From NCBI GenBank assembly GCA_024654105.1, contig JANLID010000094.1, forward strand, positions 1 through 19,420: 19,420 nt of DNA, given 5' to 3'. Every line of letters begins with the position of its first letter. Positions within the stretch are counted from its first letter, which is position 1. The translations under genes were made by a program, and so were the position numbers. Shown here piece by piece: positions 7,021-15,012 of this stretch. The DNA comes from Gallionella sp. (GTDB lineage: Bacteria > Pseudomonadota > Gammaproteobacteria > Burkholderiales > Gallionellaceae). The notes under the pieces were generated by a model. It was not told the DNA's origin. It saw only the letters and a program-made list of their open reading frames with translations, and did not search any database.

Positions 7021-7050
7021 GGAGGGACTTTTCTATCGGCCTCCTTTTTT
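7021..7050 (+). terminator. Weak hairpin plus T6 before the ligase gene
   Basis: GGAGG (7021-7025) can pair with CCTCC (7040-7044), followed directly by six T (7045-7050). The stem is only 5 bp and the loop 14 nt, so this is a marginal terminator for the toxin-antitoxin transcript. The remaining sequence from 6908 to 7090 shows no gene. Confidence 0.25.
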
Positions 7051-7090
7051 GCGGTTCTCAATAAGCTTCTTGACCAGTTTAGAGGGAAAA

Positions 7091-7963
7091 ATGCGTAAAC
7101 TTCTTGCCTCATGCCTGCTGGCACTCGTCTTTACCTTTTCTGTCGCGCCGTTATTCGCTACCGAATTTGCGCCACCGCCGCTGATGCTGGCGAATGTTTA
7201 TCGCGACGGGATTCCATTGGCGGAATATTGGGTCAGCGAGAAGCTTGATGGTGTGCGCGCTTACTGGGATGGCACGAAGTTGCTGACGCGCGGAGGAGAA
7301 CGCATTGTTGCGCCGTCCTGGTTTACCGCTGGCTGGCCGACTATGCCACTGGATGGCGAATTGTGGATGGCGCGTGGTCAGTTTTCGCAAACGGTTTCTA
7401 TCGTCCGGAAGCTGACACCCAGCGACGCGAGGTGGCGCACGCTGTATTTCATGGCATTTGATCTTCCCGCATATCCTGGCACGTTCAATGAACGCAATGC
7501 GGCACTGCAACAGGTCGTCGCAAAGATCGGTCAACCGTGGCTGCAGCAGGTCAAGCAGTTCAAAGTGGCTGATCGAGCTGCGCTGCAAGACTTGCTTAAA
7601 CGCGTAATCAGTCAGGGTGGCGAGGGACTGGTACTGCATCGCGGTAATTCGCATTATCAGGCGGCACGCAACGACGACCTGCTCAAACTCAAGCCTTATC
7701 AGGATGCCGAAGCCAAAGTCGTGGCGCATCTGCCGGGGAAGGAAAAATATGCAGGCATGACTGGTGCATTGGAAGTGGAATCACCCGAAGGTTTACGTTT
7801 TCGTTTGGGTGCTGGTCTTTCCGGTGCAGAACGCCGCAACCCACCGCCACTGGGAAGCTGGGTAACTTATCGTTACAACGGCTTAAACGAAAAATCCGGT
7901 ATTCCGCGCTTTCCCCGTTTTATGCGGGTGCGCGAGGGCTTCCGTCAACCGGAGGGAAAATAG
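7091..7963 (+). CDS. ligE: Secreted ATP-dependent DNA ligase (Lig E type)
   Basis: ATP-dependent DNA ligase of the small bacterial Lig E class, which seals nicks and, unusually, carries a signal peptide for periplasmic location. Residues 1-24 are a signal peptide (MRKLL, hydrophobic core, cleavage around FAT). The nucleotidyltransferase domain follows: motif I EKLDG with adenylated Lys51, motif III LDGELW (87-92), motif IV EGLVLHR (178-184) and motif V LLKLKP (197-202). A short OB domain ends in PRFPRFMRVREGF, and no extra DNA-binding domains are present. Length 290 fits Lig E. The ATG at 7091 has AGAGGG just upstream; a TTG at 7010 would bury the signal peptide. Lig E has been linked to competence and biofilm DNA in other bacteria. 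The neighbour recG is a recombination helicase, but a 149-bp gap makes co-function only a guess. Confidence 0.9.
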   Translation: MRKLLASCLLALVFTFSVAPLFATEFAPPPLMLANVYRDGIPLAEYWVSEKLDGVRAYWDGTKLLTRGGERIVAPSWFTAGWPTMPLDGELWMARGQFSQTVSIVRKLTPSDARWRTLYFMAFDLPAYPGTFNERNAALQQVVAKIGQPWLQQVKQFKVADRAALQDLLKRVISQGGEGLVLHRGNSHYQAARNDDLLKLKPYQDAEAKVVAHLPGKEKYAGMTGALEVESPEGLRFRLGAGLSGAERRNPPPLGSWVTYRYNGLNEKSGIPRFPRFMRVREGFRQPEGK

Positions 7964-8112
7964 GGGCAAATTTCCGAGCGCTACTGGTCAGGTGAAGTAT
8001 CCTGTATAGCGAGGTTAACCCGAATGGCAAAAACGATTCGATCTCAGTCCCGTTAATCCATACACTTCATTTTCCACTTCCTACAAAAATTCCATGCATC
8101 GGTCGTATTGAA

Positions 8113-10203
8113 TTGAATACTCCTGCCAAAATCTCGCCCGCCATTCTGGCTAAACTCGCCAAGCTTGGCATCCGCCATCGCGCCGATCTGCTGTTGCATC
8201 TGCCGTTGCGTTATGAGGATGAAACCCATCTCGCGCCGATTTCCACGGTGCAGCCCGGCACGAACGCGCAGGTACAGGGCGTCATCACGCACAGTGAAAT
8301 AACCTTCCGCCCGCGCCGCACTCTGGTTTGCCGCTTGCAGGACAACGGCGGCGAACTGTATTTGCGTTTCCTGAACTTCTATCCCAGCCTGCAGAAGCAG
8401 CTTGCGGAAGGCAAGCAGATACGCGTTGTCGGGGAGGCGCGCACGGGTTATTACGGGCTGGAGATGGTGCATCCAAAGTGCCGCGCGGTGGACGAGGACA
8501 CGCCGCTGCAACAGAGCCTCACGCCGGTGTACCCGACTACCGCCGGGCTGTCGCAGGTCGTGCTGCGCAAGCTGATCGATAACGCGCTGGAGACATTGCC
8601 GTTGAACGATACGCTGCCGGAGCCGCTGCTGAAAAAATTGCGGCTGACGGACTTTGCCGGCAGTCTCAGGCTGTTGCACAATCCGCCACCTGATGTTGCC
8701 GCAAGCAGTCTGGGGCAGCGCAGCCACGCCGCGTGGCGGCGCATCAAATTCGACGAGCTGCTGGCGCAGCAACTGTCGATGCGCGTGCACCACCGCGAGC
8801 GCGGCAAGCGCATCGCTCCCGTGCTCGCACCGCAGCATCACTTCATCGACTCCTTACTCAATAGTTTGCCGTTTGCGCTGACCGGCGCGCAGCAGAAAGT
8901 GTATGCCGAGATCAGCCGCGACCTCGCGCAGCCGCACCCGATGCAGCGTTTGCTGCTGGGCGATGTCGGTAGCGGCAAGACCATTGTCGCGACGCTCGCC
9001 GCCTTGCAGACCATCGAAAACGGCTATCAGGTCGCATTCATGGCGCCGACCGAGATTCTCGCCGAGCAACATTTTCTCAAGCTGCGCGAGTGGCTAGAAC
9101 CGCTCGGCATTTCGCCGGTGTGGTTGTCCGGCAGTTTGAAGAAGAAGGAGAAACAACTCGCCGCCGGGCGCATCGCTTCCGGTGAGACGTTGCTGGCCAT
9201 CGGCACTCACGCACTGTTGCAGGAACAGGTCAGCTTTCACCGGCTCGGTTTGGCGATCGTGGATGAACAGCACAAGTTCGGCGTGCAGCAGCGTCTCGCG
9301 CTGCGCAACAAGGGCAGCGAACCGCACCAGTTGATGATGAGCGCCACGCCTATTCCACGCACCCTGGCGATGAGCTACTACGCCGATCTCGATGTGTCGG
9401 TGATTGACGAATTGCCGCCGGGGCGCACGCCAGTGGCCACCAAGCTGGTCAGCGATACGCGCCGCGAGGAGGTGTTCGAGCGGGTGCGTGCCGCGTGCAT
9501 GGAAGGACAGCAGGCTTATTGGGTGTGTCCGCTGATCGATGAAAACGGAGTTTCGGTGAAGGCTAACGTGAGCGCAGCGAACGTTAAGCGTAGCGGCCGC
9601 AGCCAACCCGAGGCGCTGCAATTACAAACGGCAATGGAGACGCACGAGACGCTGCGCGCTGCCTTCCCAGAGCTGAATATCGGCCTGGCACACGGTAAAT
9701 TGGATAGCGCCGAGAAGGCGCGCGTGATGGCGGCGTTCAAGGCGGGCGAGCTGCAACTGCTGGTTGCCACCACTGTCATCGAAGTAGGCGTCGATGTGCC
9801 CAATGCCAGTTTGATGGTGATCGACCATGCCGAGCGCATGGGCTTGGCGCAACTGCATCAGTTGCGCGGACGGGTGGGACGCGGCGCGGCGGAGAGTGCA
9901 TGCGTGCTGCTGTTCCAGCAACCGCTTTCCGAACTGGCGCGCGCGCGCTTGAAGATCATCTACGAGAGTAACGACGGCTTCGCCATCGCCCAACAGGATT
10001 TACAATTGCGCGGACCGGGCGAATTGATCGGCGCGCGCCAGAGCGGTGTCGCGATGCTGCGTTTTGCCGACATCAGCGCGGATGAGGATTTGTTGAATGA
10101 TGCGCGGCAGGCCGCCGATGAGTTGCTGCGTGATTTTCCCGGCGCGGCGCAGGCGCATCTGCAGCGCTGGATGGCAAGCAAACATGACTATCTGCATGTC
10201 TGA
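8113..10203 (+). CDS. recG: ATP-dependent DNA helicase RecG
   Basis: RecG remodels stalled replication forks and Holliday junctions. The 696-residue protein (E. coli 693) has the N-terminal wedge/OB domain, then helicase motifs: Walker A GDVGSGKT (283-290), DEQH box (384-387), MSATPIPRT, TTVIEVGVDVPNA and QLRGRVGRG, and the RecG C-terminus with DGFAIAQQDLQLRGPGEL. The only start that fits is TTG at 8113: no ATG or GTG lies upstream in frame, and similarity starts immediately. The ribosome-binding site is poor, implying modest translation. Relative to E. coli there is an extra stretch of about 20 residues at 479-498, described separately. The ubiC start overlaps its stop codon. Confidence 0.96.
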   Translation: MNTPAKISPAILAKLAKLGIRHRADLLLHLPLRYEDETHLAPISTVQPGTNAQVQGVITHSEITFRPRRTLVCRLQDNGGELYLRFLNFYPSLQKQLAEGKQIRVVGEARTGYYGLEMVHPKCRAVDEDTPLQQSLTPVYPTTAGLSQVVLRKLIDNALETLPLNDTLPEPLLKKLRLTDFAGSLRLLHNPPPDVAASSLGQRSHAAWRRIKFDELLAQQLSMRVHHRERGKRIAPVLAPQHHFIDSLLNSLPFALTGAQQKVYAEISRDLAQPHPMQRLLLGDVGSGKTIVATLAALQTIENGYQVAFMAPTEILAEQHFLKLREWLEPLGISPVWLSGSLKKKEKQLAAGRIASGETLLAIGTHALLQEQVSFHRLGLAIVDEQHKFGVQQRLALRNKGSEPHQLMMSATPIPRTLAMSYYADLDVSVIDELPPGRTPVATKLVSDTRREEVFERVRAACMEGQQAYWVCPLIDENGVSVKANVSAANVKRSGRSQPEALQLQTAMETHETLRAAFPELNIGLAHGKLDSAEKARVMAAFKAGELQLLVATTVIEVGVDVPNASLMVIDHAERMGLAQLHQLRGRVGRGAAESACVLLFQQPLSELARARLKIIYESNDGFAIAQQDLQLRGPGELIGARQSGVAMLRFADISADEDLLNDARQAADELLRDFPGAAQAHLQRWMASKHDYLHV
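9547..9606 (+). other. Insertion of about 60 bp inside recG with partial inverted repeat
   Basis: Codons 479-498 have no counterpart in E. coli RecG as I recall it, lying between YWVCPLIDEN and PEALQLQ. The DNA here contains GCTAACGT (9562-9569) facing ACGTTAAGC (9581-9589), a one-bulge inverted repeat, followed by the palindrome GCGGCCGC (9593-9600). This resembles a small palindromic element that inserted in frame. The insertion call is from memory of the family, not an alignment. Confidence 0.4.
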
Positions 10204-10735
10204 TAAATACTGGGACGGCGCGGCCGTGAGCTGCGAAGCGGGCATTGCGCCGTGGTTGAATGACTGTGGCTCGCTGACGCAGCGCATCCAGCAACACTGC
10301 GAATGCTTCGCCGTGCATCCGGTGCGCAGTGGCCTGGCGCGCATTGCCTTCGATGAGTCGGCACTGCTCGGCATTGCGCCGCAACAGCTTGCCTGGTCGC
10401 GGGAAGTATTTTTATACGCGGATAATCAGCCGGTGGTATTTGCGCACAGCGCATGCGCCCGGCAAGATCTGCGCGGCGCCTGGTCTGCCATGCGCAATCT
10501 GGGCAACAAACCGCTTGGCGCGCTGTTGTTTGCGCACCCGCAGGTGGAGCGCAAACCACTGCGTTACAAGGCGTTACGCGACACGCACATACTGTATCAG
10601 CGCGCGGCTGTGGCGTTAAGCAATCCACCAAGCCGGTTATGGGCGCGCCGCTCATTGTTTTATTTACATGGCGCGCCGCTGCTGGTGACGGAAATATTCT
10701 TGCCGGAAATCTTGCGCCTTGCTAAATCAATTTAA
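10196..10735 (+). CDS. ubiC: Chorismate--pyruvate lyase (UbiC)
   Basis: Removes pyruvate from chorismate to give 4-hydroxybenzoate, the first step of ubiquinone synthesis. The 179-residue product matches E. coli UbiC blocks: WSREVFLYAD (67-76, active-site Arg69), NKPLGALLF (104-112), LWARRSLFYL (148-157) and PLLVTEIFLP (161-170, active-site Glu166). The ATG at 10196 overlaps the recG stop; an ATG at 10184 is also possible and adds four residues. Neither has a clear Shine-Dalgarno site, so translation is probably coupled to recG. No ubiA follows, unlike E. coli; instead the gene ends at a palindrome facing a convergent gene. Confidence 0.92.
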   Translation: MSDKYWDGAAVSCEAGIAPWLNDCGSLTQRIQQHCECFAVHPVRSGLARIAFDESALLGIAPQQLAWSREVFLYADNQPVVFAHSACARQDLRGAWSAMRNLGNKPLGALLFAHPQVERKPLRYKALRDTHILYQRAAVALSNPPSRLWARRSLFYLHGAPLLVTEIFLPEILRLAKSI

Positions 10736-10755
10736 AAAATTATTCGTGTGGTAGT

Positions 10756-10808
10756 TAGGGGCACGGCGCGCCGTGCCGGTGCCGGAACAAAAGTTTCACG
10801 TGCCCCTA
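10756..10808. terminator. Nested palindrome between convergent ubiC and the DUF721 gene
   Basis: TAGGGGCACG (10756-10765) pairs perfectly with CGTGCCCCTA (10799-10808). Within the left part lies a perfect 18-bp palindrome at 10760-10777 centred on GCGCGC. On the plus strand CTTTTGTTT follows within a few bases, so it could terminate ubiC. The right arm contains the stop codon of the minus-strand gene. The two pairings share bases, so only one can form at a time. The appearance is of a repetitive extragenic element used as a bidirectional terminator. Confidence 0.6.
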
Positions 10809-11228
10809 CCCTTTTGTTTCAATCATCCTTTTCAGAGCGAGCTTGAGCGGCGAGTCGTCCAGAGTCTGACTGAACTCAGTCAGCGCATCCTGAGCCGTTT
10901 TGCCGAGTTTGCGGGGGGTTGATACGGGGTGGCTGCGAATGAAGGAAACTTGCACCTTGACGTGGATTCGGCTAACCTCACATCCCCTGTTTTGCAACAT
11001 AACGACAAGTTCCGGCGCAAGCTGACGCAATTTGGCGGCAACCGCAGCGTTGCCGACGGCGATGGTGAGCGTGCTTGATTGCAGGCCTAATACCTGGCTG
11101 GATTGCGCGAGACGGGGCGGTGCAACATCCATAAAATGGCGTTGCAAAGCCGACAAGACCATCGCTTTGGTTAATAGCGGGCGCAACTCCTGATTGCCGC
11201 TCAATAGTGATTTGAATCGCTGTGCCAC
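10806..11228 (-). CDS. DUF721 (DciA-like) protein
   Basis: A 140-residue basic protein with the DUF721 pattern: LRPLLTKAMVLSALQRHF near the N-terminus, a KH-like core including STLTIAVGNAAVAAKLRQLAPELVVML, then a variable charged tail. DUF721 includes DciA, the ancestral loader/partner of the DnaB replicative helicase; whether this short protein does that job is inference. The start is a GTG at 11228 because an upstream ATG runs into a stop at once and the next internal ATG removes conserved sequence. No Shine-Dalgarno is visible. Its divergent position 35 bp from an M23 peptidase gene followed by secA is a familiar arrangement in betaproteobacteria. The stop lies inside the inverted repeat shared with ubiC. 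Confidence 0.8.
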   Translation of the reverse strand: MAQRFKSLLSGNQELRPLLTKAMVLSALQRHFMDVAPPRLAQSSQVLGLQSSTLTIAVGNAAVAAKLRQLAPELVVMLQNRGCEVSRIHVKVQVSFIRSHPVSTPRKLGKTAQDALTEFSQTLDDSPLKLALKRMIETKG

Positions 11229-11240
11229 AAATTTTAGGAT
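11212..11240 (+). promoter_or_regulatory. Candidate sigma-70 promoter for the M23 peptidase gene
   Basis: TTGAAT (11212-11217) and TAGGAT (11235-11240) are separated by exactly 17 bp, each matching consensus at 4 of 6 positions. The predicted start of transcription would be near 11247, 17 nt before the ATG. The promoter overlaps the first codons of the divergent DUF721 gene, so the two genes could interfere with each other's transcription. Confidence 0.4.
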
Positions 11241-11263
11241 TACATGATTATTAAGGGGGAGGC

Positions 11264-12190
11264 ATGAATGTTATTCTAGTTTCCAATCGCTTGGCAAAAA
11301 CCCGCAGTATTACGCTGGGCGGCTGGCAAATTTCGCTGTTGCTGTTGTTGCTGTCGGGGTTGGTGTGGGTTGCGGCATTCATGTTGCAATACGCGCTGGT
11401 GCGCTTTGCGCCGGAGGGGTTGAACGACGGGGTGCGTATCCTGTTATCCAAAGTGCAGAGCGAAGAGCGGCAAAAGCAGCAGTCCTATGTGCATAGCAGC
11501 CTGGATGCCATGGCTGCGCGGGTTGGGCAGATGCAGGCGCAGATGCAGCGTCTGGATGCGCTGGGCGCGCGCCTGGCCAAGCTGACCGGCATGAAGCCGG
11601 AGGAATTCCGGTTTGACCAACAGCCTCCTCAGGGCGGACCGCTGGTAACTTTGCCCGGCCAGGAAATGTCGGTGAACAATCTGGATCAGCAATTGAACAG
11701 GCTGGCGCAAGTGGTCAATGATCGCAGCGACAAGCTGCTGGCGCTGGAAACCATGCTGTTGCAGAATCAATTGAACCGCAAGTTGCTGCCTTCCATTCCG
11801 CCCATTAATGAGGGTGAGGGGTGGTATTCGTCGAATTTCGGTTGGCGTCTTGATCCTTTCACCGGCGCGAACGCCATGCATGAAGGTGTGGACTACGTGG
11901 TTCCGGAAGGAACGGTTATCCGGGCATCGGCCGGTGGCGTGGTTGCCTATGCGGCACAGCATCCCCAATATGGTAATATGGTCGAAGTTGATCACGGCAA
12001 TGACATTGTGACGCGCTATGCGCATGCCTCGCGATTGCTGGTGAAAGTCGGTCAGGTGGTGCGGCGCGGCGAGAAGATTGCCGAAGTCGGCAGCACCGGA
12101 CGTTCCACCGGCAATCATTTGCACTTCGAAGTCCGTTATAAAGGCATCGCCCAGAATCCTGTGCGTTTCTTGCAAAAAGCCGCCAGTTAG
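11264..12190 (+). CDS. Membrane-anchored M23 family metallopeptidase
   Basis: A 308-residue protein with a short cytoplasmic N-terminus, one membrane helix (about 22-46), a coiled-coil-like region (about 65-175) and a C-terminal LytM/M23 domain facing the periplasm. The zinc ligands are present: His206 and Asp210 in HEGVD, and His287 in HLHFE (285-289), with His254 in YAHAS. It should therefore be an active peptidoglycan endopeptidase rather than a degenerate activator such as EnvC or NlpD. The ATG at 11264 has a strong GGGGGAGG site. Family members in this position next to secA are common in betaproteobacteria, with no specific role known to me. A hairpin/T-tract follows before secA. Confidence 0.9.
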   Translation: MNVILVSNRLAKTRSITLGGWQISLLLLLLSGLVWVAAFMLQYALVRFAPEGLNDGVRILLSKVQSEERQKQQSYVHSSLDAMAARVGQMQAQMQRLDALGARLAKLTGMKPEEFRFDQQPPQGGPLVTLPGQEMSVNNLDQQLNRLAQVVNDRSDKLLALETMLLQNQLNRKLLPSIPPINEGEGWYSSNFGWRLDPFTGANAMHEGVDYVVPEGTVIRASAGGVVAYAAQHPQYGNMVEVDHGNDIVTRYAHASRLLVKVGQVVRRGEKIAEVGSTGRSTGNHLHFEVRYKGIAQNPVRFLQKAAS

Positions 12191-12210
12191 CGGTGACGGA
12201 TATTTTGGTG

Positions 12211-12248
12211 AGGGTGAGGTGATGAATAGCCTCACCCTTTATTTTTGT
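12211..12248 (+). terminator. Strong intrinsic terminator-like hairpin upstream of secA
   Basis: GGGTGAGG (12212-12219) pairs perfectly with CCTCACCC (12230-12237), extendable by an A-T pair, with a 10-nt loop, followed by TTTATTTTTG. This is a textbook intrinsic terminator and lies 21 bp after the M23 stop. The secA ATG is only 17 nt beyond it, leaving no room for a separate promoter after it, so it may act as an attenuator of secA. Confidence 0.75.
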
Positions 12249-12264
12249 AGTTGAGAATGAAAAT

Positions 12265-14985
12265 ATGATTTCCAGTGTACTAAAAAGAGTCTTTGGTAGC
12301 CGCAATGACCGCTTGCTCAAGCAATATCGCGCTACCGTCCAATCCATCAACAAGCTGGAAACCGACATCGCCAAATTGAGCGATGCGGAATTGCGCGAAA
12401 AAACCGATAGTTTCAGGCAGCGGTTCATGCAGGGCGAAACGCTCGACGCGCTGCTGCCGGAGGCATTTGCCGTGGTACGTGAGGCGAGCACGCGCGCGCT
12501 GGGAATGCGTCACTATGATGTGCAACTGATCGGCGGAATGGTGTTGCATTACGGCAAGATCGCCGAAATGCGCACCGGCGAAGGGAAAACCCTGATGGCC
12601 ACCCTGTCGGTTTACCTCAATGCGATTTCCGGCAGGGGCGTGCATGTCGTGACGGTGAACGACTATCTGGCCAGCCGCGATGCCGAATGGATGGGCAAGC
12701 TGTATCGCTTTCTCGGCCTGTCGGTGGGCGTGATCCTGTCGCAGATGCCATCGGGCGACAAACAGGCCGCCTATGCCGCCGATGTCACTTACGGCACCAA
12801 CAACGAATTCGGTTTTGACTACCTGCGCGACAATATGGCAACGCAGACCGGCGAGCGTTACCAGCGCCCGCTCAACTACGCCATCGTGGACGAGGTGGAC
12901 TCGATCCTGATTGACGAGGCACGTACGCCGCTGATTATCTCCGGTCAGGCCGAAGACAACGTCGATATCTATGTGCGCATCGATAAATTAGCTCCCCAGT
13001 TGCAACGCCAGGCCGAGGAAGACGGGCCGGGTGATTTCAGCGTAGATGAAAAAAACCATCAGATATTACTCACCGAGTCCGGCCATGAACGTGCGGAAAA
13101 TATCCTGACCCAGGCTGGTTTGCTGCCGGCCGGCGGCAGTTTGTATGACCCTGCCAATATCACGCTGATCCATCACATGTATGCGGCGTTGCGCGCGCAT
13201 AACCTGTTCCACCGCGACCAGCAATATGTGGTGCAGGACGGCGAGGTGGTGATTGTGGACGAATTCACAGGGCGCCTGATGGCAGGGCGGCGCTGGTCGG
13301 ACGGCCTGCATCAGGCGGTGGAAGCGAAAGAGGGCGTGGCGATCCAGAAGGAAAACCAGACGCTGGCTTCCATTACTTTCCAGAATTATTTCCGCATGTA
13401 CCACAAGCTCGCCGGCATGACCGGCACGGCGGATACCGAGGCGTACGAGTTTCAGCAAATTTACAACCTGGAAACCGTGATTATTCCGCCAAACCGGCCG
13501 ACTATCCGCAACGACATGATGGACAAGGTGTATCTTACCGCGAAAGAAAAATACCAGGCGGTGATCGAAGACATCAAGGATTGCTACCAGCGCGGCCAGC
13601 CGGTGCTGGTGGGCACAACCTCGATCGAAAATTCCGAGTTGCTGTCGCAGATGCTGGAAAAGGAGAAATTGCCGCATCAGGTATTGAACGCCAAGCAGCA
13701 TGCGCGCGAAGCGGAGATCGTCGCACAGGCCGGGCGTCCAAAGATGGTGACCATCGCCACCAACATGGCCGGGCGCGGCACCGATATCGTGCTGGGCGGT
13801 AATGTCGAGAAGCAGGTCGAGCATCTGCACGCCGATACCAGCCTGGATGAGGCGACGCGCAACCAGCGCATCGAGCAGTTGCACGGCGAATGGCAGTCGC
13901 TGCATGAGCAGGTGCTGGCGGCGGGTGGCCTGCACATCATCGGTACCGAACGGCACGAGTCGCGCCGGGTGGACAACCAGTTGCGCGGCCGTGCCGGCCG
14001 TCAGGGTGATCCAGGTTCCAGCCGCTTCTATCTGTCGCTGGAGGATCCGCTGCTGCGAATTTTCGCCTCCGACCGCGTGGCGGCGATCATGAACCGGTTC
14101 AAGTTGCCGGAGGGCGAGGCCATCGAGCACAGCTGGGTGACGCGCGCCATCGAGAATGCGCAGCGCAAGGTCGAGGCGCGCAACTTCGACATGCGCAAGC
14201 AGATTCTCGAATATGACGATGTCGCCAACGACCAGCGCAAGGTGATTTATCAGCAGCGTAACGAATTGCTGGAGACGCAGGATATTTCCGAGACTATCCG
14301 GGCGATGCGCGAGGGGGTACTGGAAGATACGATCAGCCAATACATCACGCCGCACAGCATGGAAGAGCAGTGGGATGTGCATTCCCTGGGAAAAGCCCTG
14401 GCTGCCGAGTTCCGCCTGGAACTGCCGTTGGTGCAATGGCTGGAGGAAGACAAGCAATTGAACGAAGCGGGTTTGCGTAGCCGCGTTATCGAGCATGCCC
14501 AGCAGCAATATCAGGCCAAATTGGACATGGTCGGACCGGAAATGCACCACTACGAGCGCGTTATCATGCTGCAGAGCCTGGATACGCACTGGCGCGAGCA
14601 TCTGGCTGCGCTGGATCATTTGCGCCAGGGTATCCACTTGCGCGGTTATGCACAGAAAAACCCGAAGCAGGAATACAAACGCGAGGCTTTTGAACTATTT
14701 TCCATGATGCTGGAAGCGATCAAGCGCGAAGTGACACAGATATTGATGACGGTGCGGGTGCGCAGCGAAGCGGGTGTGGGATCGGCAGAAGCCCCACACG
14801 TACCGGAAAATGTAAAGTATCATCATGCCGATTATGATGAGGCGTTGGCACAATCAGCGGACGGCGAGCCAACTACCGAAGAGCATAGACCTTTTGTGCG
14901 CGATGGGCAGAAGGTGGGACGCAACGATCCGTGCCCATGCGGATCAGGCAAAAAATACAAGCAGTGCCATGGTAAATTAAACTAG
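12265..14985 (+). CDS. secA: Preprotein translocase ATPase SecA
   Basis: Motor ATPase that drives precursor proteins through SecYEG. The 906-residue protein (E. coli 901) has Walker A GEGKT (105-109, Lys108), Walker B/DEAD-like DEVDSILIDEARTPL from residue 209, the preprotein-binding region with LAGMTGTADTEAYEF, motif TNMAGRGTDIVLGGNVE, QLRGRAGRQGDPGSSRFYLSLEDPLLR, and a C-terminal zinc-binding SEC-C motif CPCGSGKKYKQCH (Cys890, Cys892, Cys901, His902) that binds SecB and phospholipid. The ATG at 12265 has only a weak GAGA site. No SecM-like arrest peptide precedes it; instead an intrinsic hairpin does. It is followed 27 bp later by a cyclic-nucleotide-fold gene. Confidence 0.98.
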   Translation: MISSVLKRVFGSRNDRLLKQYRATVQSINKLETDIAKLSDAELREKTDSFRQRFMQGETLDALLPEAFAVVREASTRALGMRHYDVQLIGGMVLHYGKIAEMRTGEGKTLMATLSVYLNAISGRGVHVVTVNDYLASRDAEWMGKLYRFLGLSVGVILSQMPSGDKQAAYAADVTYGTNNEFGFDYLRDNMATQTGERYQRPLNYAIVDEVDSILIDEARTPLIISGQAEDNVDIYVRIDKLAPQLQRQAEEDGPGDFSVDEKNHQILLTESGHERAENILTQAGLLPAGGSLYDPANITLIHHMYAALRAHNLFHRDQQYVVQDGEVVIVDEFTGRLMAGRRWSDGLHQAVEAKEGVAIQKENQTLASITFQNYFRMYHKLAGMTGTADTEAYEFQQIYNLETVIIPPNRPTIRNDMMDKVYLTAKEKYQAVIEDIKDCYQRGQPVLVGTTSIENSELLSQMLEKEKLPHQVLNAKQHAREAEIVAQAGRPKMVTIATNMAGRGTDIVLGGNVEKQVEHLHADTSLDEATRNQRIEQLHGEWQSLHEQVLAAGGLHIIGTERHESRRVDNQLRGRAGRQGDPGSSRFYLSLEDPLLRIFASDRVAAIMNRFKLPEGEAIEHSWVTRAIENAQRKVEARNFDMRKQILEYDDVANDQRKVIYQQRNELLETQDISETIRAMREGVLEDTISQYITPHSMEEQWDVHSLGKALAAEFRLELPLVQWLEEDKQLNEAGLRSRVIEHAQQQYQAKLDMVGPEMHHYERVIMLQSLDTHWREHLAALDHLRQGIHLRGYAQKNPKQEYKREAFELFSMMLEAIKREVTQILMTVRVRSEAGVGSAEAPHVPENVKYHHADYDEALAQSADGEPTTEEHRPFVRDGQKVGRNDPCPCGSGKKYKQCHGKLN

Positions 14986-15012
14986 ATAAACCAATATGCG
15001 AAAGGAGGATAT

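Noticed and set aside
8024..8056. Ten-codon ORF upstream of recG (MAKTIRSQSR) with a GAGGT site
   Set aside because: Too short to support as a gene, and no link to recG control is visible; could be chance.
12191..12264. SecM-type arrest peptide before secA
   Set aside because: No ORF with an arrest motif is present in the gap, and the upstream gene is an M23 peptidase.
13066..14637. 523-codon minus-strand ORF antisense to secA
   Set aside because: Same codon-phase artefact; the plus strand has all SecA motifs in order.
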